Of a stretch of 64,000 nt of DNA, positions 1 through 10,479 are shown piece by piece. The stretch lies in NCBI GenBank assembly GCA_036435485.1, contig CM071595.1, forward strand, positions 100,804,580-100,868,579, in the 5' to 3' direction. Position numbers and translations under genes: made by a program. The notes below the pieces were generated by a model. It saw nothing but the letters and a program-made list of their open reading frames with translations, did not search any database and was not told the origin of the DNA. Numbering within the stretch: the first letter of the stretch is position 1; every line of letters begins with the position of its first letter. The stretch is from Saposhnikovia divaricata. Taxonomy: Eukaryota; Streptophyta; Magnoliopsida; Apiales; Apiaceae.

Positions 1-280
1 AATAAGTAATAACTGAGTTCATGAATTGATGTACCATTTGTAGTATCTGTATATGAATTGATACCGTTATATAAATAATGAATATTTAAGCAATTTTCAT
101 AAATGTTCAAAACTCGAAGAGATGGTAAGTTAATCACAAGACATTACAATCAAGAATTGCAACACAATTGAACATGCTATATGTCCACAAAACATTACAA
201 TCAAGAATTTTCTTAAAGAATTGGAATTAATATAATCAAGACATTACATTGAACATGACTGAATTGCAACACAATAATTA

Positions 281-335
281 ACCCCTGTTTTAGGACATTA
301 AACTGACACAACCCCTGTTTTAGGACATTAAACTG
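281..335. repeat. Two direct 25-bp copies in the CACTA 5' noncoding part
   Basis: The words acccctgttttaggacatta and aactg occur at 281-305 and again at 311-335, separated by five bases. Around them (about 125-270) degenerate copies of acattacaatcaagaatt also recur. Bases 1-739 show no coding potential and are probably promoter or subterminal DNA of the transposon. Confidence 0.8.
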
Positions 336-739
336 CCTAGTAATGTACTGTATCCTTCATTTCCTTTGGTGAGCTATTGGTGAGCTAGTGAGGTCTCGAG
401 TGAAAGTTGAACACTAATCTAAAAATTTAGTGTCTGTTACAAAGATGCATCATATATCACATTGGAAGATAGGGAATACATCATCTTTATTTATTCTATA
501 GAATCATTTGTCACCTCACTCAAAGTCCCATGTCAATGTTTTAGCTTTCGAGGATTTTAAAAAAAAAACTTTATTCCAGACACTTGGTAAAACATGTACT
601 GCAATACACTTTAGCAAACCAATAGCATATCAGATATCACACAGGTGATTCCACAATCGACATCTTAATTAGTTTAGTCTCACTTTAATTGTTTGGAAAA
701 AAGTGTTGATATACCTCTGTTTTCTTTTTATTTTAAAAG

Positions 740-3168
740 ATGGACAGGTCTTGGATGAGGGTTGACAGAAGAACAACAGAATATCAAAGAGGAGTCGAAG
801 AATTGTTGATGTATGCATTTGAGCATGGGTGTGATGAAAACAAAATCAGTTGTCCATGTTTGAAATGCGCACACAGTAAATCATGGAATGCTCGAAGGGT
901 GAGGGACCATCTGTTCGTAAATGGTATTGACGAGACCTACACATGTTGGATTTGGCATGGATAGAATGTTACGGAATCCGGCAGTTCACAGTCCGTCGAT
1001 CAAATCCCCATAAAAACAGAGAATTCTTATGGTGACGATGATGTTTCCCTAGACTCGGATTTATTTAAACATGTTCGATGTGAAACTGAACCCCTTTATC
1101 TAGGATGTCAAGAACATACTAAAATGGATGCTTTAGTAAAGTTATATAACTTGAAAGCAAAACATGAAATGTCTGATTGCTATTTTTCTGAAATTCTACT
1201 AATTTTTGGGTCTATGCTTCCGGAAGGCAACACTATTCCTTCTTCCTTCAGTGAAGCCAAGAAAACCTTGTGCGCTTTAGGAATGGAATATGAAAAAATA
1301 CACGTGTGTCCGAATGATTGTCTCATATACCGTGGCGAGAGAGATGAAGATGAGACACATTGTCGCATTTGTCAGGCCTCTAGATGGAAGTTGAACAAAA
1401 AAGGAGATGAATTGGAAGGGGTTCCCGCCAAGGTTCTATGGTATTTTCCGTTAATACCACGTTTGAGGAATATATTCAATTCGCCTCAAACAGCCAAGGA
1501 CTTGACTTGGCATGACACAGAAAGAATAAAGGATGGTAAAATGAGACATCCGGCAGATTCACAAACATGGAAGGATGTTGACGCGAAGTGGCCTGAGTTT
1601 TCTTCAGATCCTAGAAACCTTCGGTTTGCTCTCTCCTCCGATGGATTCAATCCTTTCCACGGTACAAGTATTGAGTACTCATGTTGGCCAGTTTTGATGT
1701 CAATTTACAATCTTCCACCGTGGCTTTGTATGAAGAGGAAATATATTATGCTATGTTTGATTATATCTGGACCAACTCAACCTGGAAATGATATTGACGT
1801 GTTCCTTCAGCCACTTATAGAAGATCTACAAAAGTTGTGGCATGGGAAACAAGTGTATGATGCATATAAGCAGGAGTCCTTTTTGTTAAGAGGCATTTTG
1901 TTGTGGACAATTAGCGATTATCCTGCCTATGGTAACTTGTCGGGCAACATTATCAAAGGGTATAACGGGTGTGCTATCTGTGTTGATAAAACAAATGCTA
2001 CCAGGCTGGTTAATTACCGTAAGATAGTCGTCATGAGGCATCGTAGGTGGTTACCCCGCCATCATCCTTATCGAAAGAAATTAGATTTTGATAACACCGT
2101 GGAGAAGGAATTTGCCCCTGTTCCGTTAACTGGAGAGGAGGTGCTTCAAAGAGTACAACATCTCAAGGGCCATGTCTTTGGTAAGACACAACCCCAACCT
2201 CGATTCAAGAAAGGTGATGTCAGACCTGTTTGGAAGAAGATATCTATATTCTTTGAGCTCGAATATTGGAAGTTTTTGCAAGTTAGGCATATTCTCTATG
2301 TGATGCACGTCGAGAAAAATGTATGTGAAGCTTTACTTGGCACATTGCTTAATATACCAAAGAAGACAAAAGACCGGGAATCTGTCCGTCTTGACATGGC
2401 TGCAATGGGAATAAGAACAGAGCTAAGGCCTAAAACACCTGGGAAAAAAGAGAAGGTACCATTAGCGTCTTGGAATTTAAGTCATGCTGAAAAAAAAGTT
2501 GTTTGCTTATCCTTTCTTGGAATGAAGTTGCCTGATGGTTTTTGTTCTAACATTAAGAGTCTAGTATCGATGGAAACTCTTCGACTAACGGGAATGAAAT
2601 CTCATGACTGCCATATGATTTTGCATCACTTACTCCCAATTGCAATTCGGTCATCACTGCATAAACAGGTCAGGAACACTGTTATTAGGTTTTGTCTCTT
2701 CTTCAAGGCAATTTGCAGTAAAGTTATCGAGGTCGATAAGTTGGAGAAATTGCAATCTCAGTTGGTGGAAACTTTATGCAACCTGGAAAAATACTTCCCA
2801 CCTTCTTTGTTTGATGTAATGATTCATCTCTCGATTCATCTTGTGCGAGAAGTGGAGCTTTGTGGGCCAATTTTCCTTAGATGGATGTATCCCTTTGAGA
2901 GATACATGAAGACATTCAAGGGATATGTAAGGAACCGGGCTCGTGCAGAAGGTTGCATTGCTGAGGCCTATATTGCAGAAGAGGCCGTAGAATGTTTGGC
3001 GAATTTTGAAGAACGGACTATTGGGGTACCGAAAAATGGTAGACATACGAAAGACGCAATATGCAGGCCATTATCTGGTGCAACGATTATAAACCCGAGC
3101 AACACTGATTTGCACGTAGCTCATTTGTGTATTCTACAAAATACTACTGCTGTTAGGCCCTACTTTGA
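740..3168 (+). pseudogene. CACTA transposase exon 1 (TNP2-like), one in-frame stop
   Basis: The reading frame opens at 740 with MDRSWM and runs in one frame to 3168, except for a TAG at 962-964. The first 74 codons look like the transposase-associated domain (CPCLKCAH motif, ending WIWHG). The part after the stop carries TNP2 features such as CPNDCLIYRG, CRICQASRW, HPADSQTWKDVD and LALSSDGFNPF-like text (here FALSSDGFNPF), then HILYVMHVEKNVCEALLGT. A DUF4218-like part follows, including MIHLSIHLVREVELCGP and RWMYPFERYMKTFKGYVRN. A GT donor at 3169 leaves a split codon that joins in phase to exon 2. In related proteins WIWHG is usually followed by an acidic residue, so a single G-to-T change at 962 would explain the stop. 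Confidence 0.88.
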
Positions 3169-3256
3169 GTAAGTTACTTTACAAAATACACTGATTTGAA
3201 CGGACTATTGTTTGGCATTTGTCATTATTTATGTAGTGTCTTTTAATTGCTTTCAG

Positions 3257-4914
3257 TGAACACATGTTAGTTTTGATGACAGAATATCCGGAACATGAAA
3301 ATGATGAGGTGTGGCTAAAGAAAAAGCAAAATGAAATTTTCCCAAGATGGTTCCAAGAAAAGGTACTCTTCTTATTTTGGCGGTAGATCTTTATAAAAAC
3401 CAACAGAGTAGTATAATATAATTACACTTTAATTAGGAATTTTTAATTTTATTTTCACTTTTCTTTTGCTTTCTTGTCATTGACCACATCTGTGATCTGT
3501 TTTCTTGCTTGCTGCTTGGGACTTCCTTTTAATGCAACTCACAATGTTACCTTTTAATGCAACTCGATGTTTAATGTGTTAAAGTTAAAGTAGTTACTAC
3601 TGTATCTATCAATGTAAACAAATTGGAGTATATATGATTGCCTAATCATGTGGTTCTTGTATTAAAATCTCCCTCTTTATCTTGAAAAAGTTTTTCTATA
3701 TGATGTTTAGTTGGTAGTTTAAGACATAAGTCAAAAGTTAAGTTTGATTTTCTTGGAGCAAAATGCTTATCTTATGTTCTTGCTGACCATTTGTACATGA
3801 AATCAGCCTTAGCACATGTTCTCAGTTTCTCAAAAGCCGGATTCTTTTTAATTCTAATCAACCAGCCATCTCTCCATTGGTGCGAGATTCATGAATCATG
3901 CATACATTATTTTGCATCATTTAATCCATGTGCATGTTCATATGTGCCTGTAGTGGTGGGTGCAGAGAGTAGTTAGAGAAGTATCTGCAATGCCGCTGGT
4001 GAAAATAAATGAAATGAATATCTGAAAATGACCTCTCTTCTGTAGGCTGGACATGGTCTTCTTGGAGTTGTCCACATTCTGCATTTATTTATGCCAGCTA
4101 TTTTGATCTTTATGCCCCATGAAACTAGTATAAATTAATATTTAAACTTATTTGCGAGGAGAGTTAATTGTAACTTTTAAACTTGCAGTTTTTACAACTC
4201 AATAGGCTTGTGCAATTTTTAGAACTCCTTAGCTCAGATTAATGAGTTTGCAATTTGTTTTTTTGTATTTTGAAGATTGCTTCAGATTTGCAAAATGAAA
4301 AGGAGGTACCCCAAGAGATAAGGTGGATTGCAGATGGGCCCAACAAGGAGGTGCCTACATTCAACGGCTACAGAATAGATGGGTCTACATTCAGTACCAA
4401 GGATCGGGATGATACGCGTCAAGTTCAATGCAGTGGTGTGTGTGTGGATGCTAATACAATGGTTGTGCAAGCTAAGGGTAACAACATTGAACATACTTCA
4501 CATACATTTTACGGGGTTATTTTAAGTATATGGGAGTTGGACTATAATAGCTTTAGGGTCCCTGTTTTTTGTTGTAAGTGGGTAGATATGAACAAAGGGA
4601 TTAAGGTTGATGAGTTGGGATATACATTGGTTAATTTGAATAGGTTGGGGTTTTTGAATGATCCATTTGTGTTGGCGAAACATGTTAAACAAGTTTGTTA
4701 CATCGACGACCCTCTTGAAAAATTATGGTCCGTGGTGTTGAAATTTCCCGAAAAAAAATACTACGAAGATAGCGAAGATGAGAATGAGGGATCTGTCGAA
4801 GTAGAACTTGAGAATGAGTTCTTTGTGCCCAATTTACCGGATGTTGATTTACTTGATGACGACATGACTAGCTACATGCGAGATGATCTAGAGGAACTAA
4901 TTCAACTCTCATAA
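3257..4914 (+). pseudogene. CACTA transposase exons 2 and 3 (DUF4216-like C-terminus)
   Basis: Exon 2 is 3257-3362 (acceptor ttgctttcag, donor gtactc) and reads EHM...WFQEK in phase with exon 1. Joining at 3168/3257 regenerates the Asp codon before EHM, as expected in this family. Exon 3 starts at 4276 after a phase-compatible AG and runs to TAA at 4912-4914. It contains NGYRIDGSTFSTKDRDD, FYGVILSIWELDY and VPVFCCKWVD, typical of the DUF4216 domain that follows TNP2. The acidic tail (about 4760-4905) ends in QLS. The ~900-bp intron 3363-4275 holds no coding sequence. No frameshift was seen in these exons; they are labelled pseudogene only because of the exon 1 stop. Confidence 0.8.
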
Positions 4915-5091
4915 TGTAATTTGATTTGTGTTTCTTTGATTTTCATGAAGTTTGTAATTTGATTTGTGTTTATTTCAATTAGTGAATTAGTGTTTTGTTG
5001 ACATGGCAATTCTTTCTTCGTTGGTTTGGTATGTTGGATATATTGTCCAGGATTGGCTGCTACTGTGGTTTTTTTTTAATTTTGTACAGTG

Positions 5092-5641
5092 ATTCAGACA
5101 ACGGTTTTTATCCTAAAACAATTGTCTGATACATGATTAAATAAACACAACACTAGCATAATACCGTTGTCTGAAGTCTCTTCAAACAATAGTATTTGCA
5201 AACCGTTGTCTGAACCAACTCTATTGCACAACACAATAAAAAAAAACACTTGTCTATTCAAATCAGACAAACAACGGTAATTGATACATTGTCTGAACTT
5301 TCTTCAAACAATGGTATTTTGTAAACCGTTGTCTGAATCAACTCGTTTGCACAACACAATTATAAACCGTTGTCTGAGCCAACTCAAATCAAATCAAAAA
5401 AACAACGGTAATTATAACATTGTCTGAAGTCTCTTCAGACAACACCTTGAAAAACAAAACACTTGTCTGATTCAATTTGTTACACAACGGAATTAAATTG
5501 TCAAAACCCCGTTGTCTGAAGGCGGATCAGACAATGTTTTTTAAAAAAAAAATTAAAACACTTGTCTGTTGATTTTGGGCAATGCTTTTTCCAGTTTACG
5601 TTGTCTGATAGGTGTTGTCTGATTCAGTTTTTCTTGTAGTG
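5092..5641. repeat. CACTA 3' subterminal repeat block and terminus
   Basis: At least ten copies of ccgttgtctga or its complement (cagacaacgg) occur here, embedded in a degenerate ~100-bp unit that also contains tctcttcaaacaat and gcacaacacaat. In CACTA elements such arrays are binding sites for the regulatory transposition protein. The final CACTACAAGAAAAACTGA (read on the minus strand from 5641) is the terminal inverted repeat. Confidence 0.85.
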
Positions 5642-6074
5642 TCCACCGAAGTTAATTTATTTTGTCGAGTCAATGCAGATTCTATTCAGGCTGATATCTA
5701 ACTTAATCCTAGTGCCTTTCAACAAAAATATGATGTAATTTGTAACCTTAAAGCAAACCGCAAAGAGAAAAGATCAATAACTTAAACTACACAGCACGGG
5801 AAAAATGTAAAATTGTTCTTCCAAATTCAATTTGTAATCTAACCAATGAAGACTTCGTTTTCAGTTATAGTGTTTTTAAACTTGATTTTGTAGCTAGAGT
5901 TATATATGTAGCTCCTTCTTCAAATTTTTTCTAGCTTACACCAAAATTTCACCAATTTCGTCATAATATTATTTTTTTTCATTGAAATCAATCTAAATAG
6001 ATCTTTGTATTTATTGTACCTATGCACAAACCCACAAAATATAAGAACATAGAGTGCTAGGTCTCAAGTACTGC
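5642..6074. other. Intergenic DNA, nothing recognised
   Basis: AT-rich sequence between the CACTA terminus and the ATS3-like gene. It lies 3' of that minus-strand gene, so it may hold its 3' UTR and polyadenylation signals, but no convincing signal was picked out. Confidence 0.5.
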
Positions 6075-6765
6075 TCAAATATGCTTCTTCCCCAACACTT
6101 TCCTTTTGTACTTAACTCCAAAAGGTGTAACTTCCGTCTCACACAGATCAGAGCCATGCCAAACATGCCTGGGCAAATATCGACGAATATAGAAGTCATC
6201 AGAGCTGAGATGAGATCCTTCAAACACATTGACCTGCACAAAACCCGGCCTCCAATCGTCATTTCCATTCAATTTTAAGTATAGGTAACAAATCCTTGAC
6301 TCAACACATTGTCCTGTAACATGAAACTGATCCACCATGCAAGCTTGAAATGGTTTTCTAGGAATGTCATCAAGAACTTGTGGTTGCAATGGATCGAGTC
6401 TCCTTAGGTGTTTCGAGTTAAGGTGGTGCACAAGGATGTCATTTGATTTTGTGTCACCAAATCTCAAGCTCACGTGGTTGGATGTATCAGCACCTCTGGT
6501 ACAAGTTGTTTCTATTGTAACTGCATAGGTACAATTTCCCTGATACATACCACAGCCAAACGTAATATATATGAACTAGTCCATAAAAACATGCAGTGTT
6601 GATAAAATATCAGTAATAGGAAACGTAAAACCTTAAAGTTACCCTGTCTTTTGTTGAGAGCTGGGAACTTGCAGCTTTCGCGGAAGTTTCTGAAATCAGT
6701 ACAAAAATGAGTGTTTTAACTAAGAAAATCCATAAACCTCCGAGACGTCTCATTTTCATATGCAT
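6075..6765 (-). CDS. ATS3: ATS3-like embryo-specific protein (PLAT/LH2 domain), two exons
   Basis: Exon 1 runs from an ATG at 6765 (in-frame ATGs also at 6759 and 6753) to 6643. Exon 2 is 6539-6075; the 103-bp intron has GT at 6642-6641 and a tgtatcag acceptor, phase 0. The predicted protein is about 195 aa, close to the length I expect for plant ATS3-like proteins. Exon 1 encodes a hydrophobic signal peptide (LWIFLVKTLIFVLI, cleavage likely near ETSAKA), so the product should enter the secretory pathway. Exon 2 matches the family: C-x-Y start (GNCTYAVTIETTC), the LRFGD strand, FHVTGQC, ICYLYLKLNGNDDWRPG and VWHGSDLC. Paired cysteines are kept and there are no stops. PLAT domains mediate lipid or protein contacts; the precise role of ATS3 proteins is not known. 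The exact start codon is uncertain. Confidence 0.75.
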
Positions 6766-7092
6766 CAATCTCAAAGAAGAAAATATAAAGCCAATTATGT
6801 AAGAACAGATCAATGCGATCACTTATAGTTGTTTTTCATACCATAATTTCCTTTACATATCCTTTTCTTGAGTGTTTTCTCAAGTAAGATTCTTGGGTTT
6901 CTCTCCATTTCTGTAAAGTATATTATTCATTTTTTAAGTGTATATGTGTAGAATTTGTTGCAAAATCTTAATTTCGGCTTTTATTTGTACCACTTTAGAC
7001 AGGTCATCATCTATCAGGTAAAGTAAAGAATATTACATGATCAAATTTGATCGAACGGTGAGAATTAAGGAATGAGTAATATATAATGAAAT
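6766..7092. other. Upstream region of the ATS3-like gene
   Basis: AT-rich DNA between the ATS3-like start codon and the Copia insertion. It ends with gaaat at 7088-7092, the left copy of the Copia target duplication. No clear core promoter element was assigned. Confidence 0.45.
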
Positions 7093-7363
7093 TGTTAGAA
7101 TTCAACCCTCCTAGAAGATGAATCTTTAAATTCAAATAAGAAGGCTTAGTCAAATAAGTTAGGTTAACATAAAAGTCTTATATGGTAGGCTATAATTATG
7201 TATGCAATGATGTAACTTGTATTTGTTCTAGCCTATATAGGACATTGGAACAAGCTTGTAAGACACACCACAAAAAGAGAACTTGTAAGTTCAAGAGAAA
7301 AGAAATTGTAATTTCTTATATATATTATATATTTGGTGTAACAGCCCATACACGTTTCCAACA
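7093..7363 (+). repeat. Copia 5' LTR
   Basis: 271 bp, TG...CA. It differs from the 3' LTR by one substitution (near 7128, A for G) and a 2-base gap in the probable TATA region: ctatatagg here, ctataaatagg in the 3' copy. Confidence 0.93.
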
Positions 7364-7365
7364 AG

Positions 7366-7377
7366 TGGCATCAGAGC
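7366..7377 (+). promoter_or_regulatory. Copia primer-binding site
   Basis: tggcatcagagc, two bases after the 5' LTR. It matches the initiator tRNA-Met complement tggtatcagagc except at one position. Confidence 0.75.
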
Positions 7378-7381
7378 TTGG

Positions 7382-7568
7382 TTGTTAAATTCTGAAAATT
7401 CTGCAAATTTTCCGGCAAGTCTTCGTGGCGAATTTGAAAATATCAAAATGAAGACTTCAGAGAATATCGGTGAATATGTTACGCGTTTGAAAACGGTGAC
7501 AAACGAGATGAAAAGAAATGGCGAAAGTCTCGATGATGTTCGGATCATGGAAAAGCTCCTCCGCTCGC
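7382..7568 (+). pseudogene. Copia gag fragment, left of the nested insertion
   Basis: The frame reads RGEFENIKMK...EYVTRLKTV...VRIMEKLLRS, typical of the middle of Copia Gag (UBN2-type domain). The usual ~100 N-terminal residues are absent although the primer-binding site is intact, which points to an internal deletion between leader and gag. The frame is cut at 7568. The continuation is found at 13878 (RKFDFVVTAIEES), in phase once the insert and one copy of ctcgc are removed. Confidence 0.8.
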
Positions 7569-9114
7569 TGTTTTTGTATTCTCTTGCTGGGCAAGACTTG
7601 GAGTGCCTATATAAACACATTCAACCCCTTGTAAATTATACAATTAGAATTAGGAGTTAGACAGTTAGATATCTTGTACATAATATAGCTTAGATCTGCA
7701 AGGGAGAAAAGAAGAGAAGGATTCAACGCTCGTGACAAGCAACTGATCTAGATCAACTTCATCTTTTGTATCATAGATTTGTTTTCTTAACTCTTGTTTT
7801 ATTAATATTATTACTTTCTTCCATATCTTGTTTGTTATCATGGTTTCACTTGATCCCATGATGACGAGCGGTTCAATTATGAACTAATCGTTGTCATGGG
7901 ATTCTAACGGATTTACTTATGGAACTTAGTATCTTGATTGCTTAAAGATCTGTGTGTGATGTATATTTGATATCCTCGTATGGTTATGCTTAATTGATAG
8001 ATGCGTAGCTAACATCTAATCTGTTAATCTCTTGTGAAGTGAAAGTGGATCTTGAGATTTAGAACTTGCCATGCTAGCATAGGTTCATGATTGTTTATCA
8101 ACATGATTCGTAGTATGAGATGAGAATACTTATATTGCCCTGTGTGATCTTTATGGATAACTTGCTCTTCAACCGTTATGTTTTCAAATTCTATAGACAT
8201 ATAGGGTCTAAGCATAATTGGTGTCTATTCATCTTCTATCTCTTTTGTGGATGTATGTTTAGTTTGGTATACGTATACTGAGAGGTAGCGTGTACTTGTT
8301 TCGTGTTGTCCGATCAGATATCAAAACCGTTGCATATAGAGATTAAAGGCGTCAGATCTAAGCGAAGTATTTAATGAAGTTAGGATTCCATGTTTTCTCG
8401 CATATAAGTAGTTATTATTTTTAGTTGGTTAATTTGTATCTTAGTTAATTATAGTTAGTAAAAATTTAATCTTGTTATTTGTCTTAGCAGTGAATAATAA
8501 TCATACATTGTTGCATAGGTGCATCTACTGAATTGAAACCTAAGATCTCTGTGGGAACGAACTTGACTTATATCTGTATTAATTGTGACCACGTACGCTT
8601 GCGTGATTTAGTGCAAACAAGTTTTTGGCGCCGCTTGCGTGATCTTTATGGATAACTTGCTCTTCAACCGTTATGTTTTCAAATTCTATAGACATATAGG
8701 GTCTAAGCATAATTGGTGTCTATTCATCTTCTATCTCTTTTGTGGATGTATGTTTAGTTTGGTATACGTATACTGAGAGGTAGCGTGTACTTGTTTCGTG
8801 TTGTCCGATCAGATATCAAAACCGTTGCATATAGAGATTAAAGGCGTCAGATCTAAGCGAAGTATTTAATGAAGTTAGGATTCCATGTTTTCTCGCATAT
8901 AAGTAGTTAGTATTTTTAGTTGGTTAATTTCTATCTTAGTTAATTATAGTTAGTAAAAATTTAATCTTGTTATTTGTCTTAGCAGTGAATAATAATCATA
9001 CATTGTTGCATAGGTGCATCTACTGAATTGAAACCTAAGATCTCTGTGGGAACGAACTTGACTTATATCTGTATTACTTGTGACCACGTACGCTTGCGTG
9101 ATTTAGTGCAAACA
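7569..9114 (+). repeat. Left LTR-derived arm (truncated, partly duplicated)
   Basis: Compared with the full right LTR it lacks the first ~420 bp and starts at the internal word tgtttttgtatt. It contains a probable TATA box (ctatataaac, about 7608-7617). A 495-bp tandem duplication is present: 8146-8640 and 8641-9135 start with gatctttatggataac and differ by only about three substitutions. The first copy ends with a cut primer-binding site (tttttggcgccgct, 8622-8635). Confidence 0.85.
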
Positions 9115-9120
9115 AGTTTT

Positions 9121-9138
9121 TGGCGCCGCTGCCGGGGA
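9121..9138 (+). promoter_or_regulatory. Primer-binding site, tRNA-Asp type
   Basis: tggcgccgctgccgggga follows the left arm. This word is the usual primer-binding site of Athila/Tat-like plant Gypsy elements (tRNA-Asp 3' end complement, one base different from the common form). Confidence 0.75.
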
Positions 9139-9261
9139 TCATCGGTGTTTTATTTTTGGTTTATGTGCTTGTCAATAGTGGTCGTTAGAGTTCACTAACT
9201 CAGATTTTTTCTTAACTATCTTGTTTAGTTCGTTGTGTTTCAGGTACTTGAGTTTTTGAAG

Positions 9262-10179
9262 ATGGCAGGCCAAGAGTTGCCATGGTGGGCATATTCGAGG
9301 ACATCCATGTCTTATCAATGTGAGCGATGTTTTGGCGTTCATGATCCCTCACAATATTGTTACTACGAAGGAGTTGATCCATATGTCACTTATGAGGAAC
9401 AACCATATTTTCAATACCATCCTCAACAGTACCAGCAAGATGTTCCAGACATGTCATATTTCTTTGGAAGTGAAGAGTTTCAACATCAGCAACCTACTCC
9501 TACTTTTCAATCAGATGAGGTTGATGATTTGAAGGAGATTAGGATGCTTGTAGAGGGTCATGAGAAGAATCTCAAATCTATGGAGACACTAGTTGCTCAA
9601 GTTTTGAGTGTCTTGGAACAAGAGAAACAGCAATCCATACGAGAGGCAATTTCAGAAAATAACGATGACTTGGAGCAAGGTACTGCATGCATAATTGAAG
9701 AAGACAAATTCCAAGAGGAGGTGAGTGTTCACAAGCCATGTGAGGAATTTGATCAAGCTAGTGAGGTGGATGATTTGGAAAGGGCACAATTTGAGACAGA
9801 CACTGATGAGCTGCACAAATTTCAAGAATTGGTATGTGCGTACCAAGAGGATGAAGAACATGGGAAAGATGCAGGTCTTCTACTTGTCTCAGAATTTAAA
9901 GATGGAGGTAGCGCATTAGAGCCAATGGAGGAAGTTCTCTTTGAGGAACCAAAGGCTTCAGAAACTTACATTTACCCTCCTCCATTATATTCAAACGAAG
10001 CCCGTGAATGTGTGTTGTTCTACAAATTGACAGATTTTGGGTCAACAGAAGAAGGCATTGGAACAGGACATTTTTGTTATACGAATAGCCCACGCGAGGA
10101 GAAGGGGCAGAAAGTGTGCCGCCGTGATGACGAGGAAGTCTTGCGAAGAGAGGACCAGGCAAACTATTATCATCCTTAA
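9262..10179 (+). CDS. Gag-like ORF of the non-autonomous element, function unknown
   Basis: The ATG at 9262 (MAGQELPWWAYS) is preferred; an earlier GTG at 9235 only extends the frame. The ~305-aa product is very acidic. Near residues 21-36 it has C-x2-C-x3-H-x5-C (CERCFGVHDPSQYC), a zinc-knuckle-like motif seen in Gag-like proteins of Athila-type and non-autonomous plant elements. A Q/Y-rich stretch follows, then a segment predicted helical (about residues 90-130: LKEIRMLVEGHEKNLKSMET) that could form a coiled coil. No enzyme motif was seen. The frame is fully open, suggesting recent function or relaxed but young sequence. The exact family is not recognised. Confidence 0.55.
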   Translation: MAGQELPWWAYSRTSMSYQCERCFGVHDPSQYCYYEGVDPYVTYEEQPYFQYHPQQYQQDVPDMSYFFGSEEFQHQQPTPTFQSDEVDDLKEIRMLVEGHEKNLKSMETLVAQVLSVLEQEKQQSIREAISENNDDLEQGTACIIEEDKFQEEVSVHKPCEEFDQASEVDDLERAQFETDTDELHKFQELVCAYQEDEEHGKDAGLLLVSEFKDGGSALEPMEEVLFEEPKASETYIYPPPLYSNEARECVLFYKLTDFGSTEEGIGTGHFCYTNSPREEKGQKVCRRDDEEVLRREDQANYYHP

Positions 10180-10253
10180 TGGAGGCTTGGAAGTAACGTC
10201 AAGCTATTGACGTTAAAGAAGCGCTTCGTGGGAGGAAACCCACGCATTAATGT

Positions 10254-10321
10254 AGAAAAAAAAAATGAGTGAAAAAAAAATGAGTGTTGTGAGTGTTGTG
10301 TGAAAAAAAAACTGCTGTGAA

Positions 10322-10394
<73 letters not shown>

Positions 10395-10470
10395 TCGCGC
10401 AGGCTGCGCCTGCGTTTCTGTATGTGACGCAGGCTGCGCCTGCGTTACTGTACGTGGCGCAGTTTGCTTC
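10254..10470. repeat. A-runs, (TA)n microsatellite and paired GC hairpins
   Basis: Runs of A are followed by about 31 TA units (10330-10391). Then come two copies of cgcaggctgcgcctgcg, near 10398-10414 and 10428-10444. Each is a perfect 7-bp stem (cgcaggc/gcctgcg) with a 3-nt loop. They sit in a repeated context (tgcgtttctgtatgtgacgc / tgcgttactgtacgtggcgc). Confidence 0.8.
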
Positions 10471-10479
10471 TCCTTGCGC

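Larger units (their letters stand above)
1..5641 (+). mobile_element. CACTA (En/Spm) DNA transposon, 3' part
   Basis: The segment encodes a transposase with the order typical of plant CACTA elements: transposase-associated domain, TNP2 catalytic region, DUF4218-like region, then a DUF4216-like last exon. It ends in a block of short subterminal repeats containing ccgttgtctga motifs. The last bases, ...ttcttgtagtg ending at 5641, read on the other strand as CACTACAAGAA, the classic CACTA terminus. The 5' terminus is not in the window, so the element starts before base 1 and the 3-bp target duplication cannot be checked. Autonomy is doubtful because the transposase carries an in-frame stop. Confidence 0.9.

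Noticed and set aside
6054..6278. Plus-strand ORF over ATS3 exon 2
   Set aside because: Antisense shadow of the ATS3-like coding exon, which shows the family motifs.
7665..7859. 64-aa frame near-identical to 13168-13362
   Set aside because: Same cause: LTR sequence read in the two inverted arms.
8024..8215. 63-aa minus-strand frame repeated exactly at 12812-13003 on the plus strand
   Set aside because: Both lie at the same place in the inverted LTR arms; identity reflects the repeat, not a conserved gene.
9235..9261. Upstream start (GTG at 9235) for the gag-like ORF
   Set aside because: Plant translation initiates at ATG; the first good ATG is at 9262.
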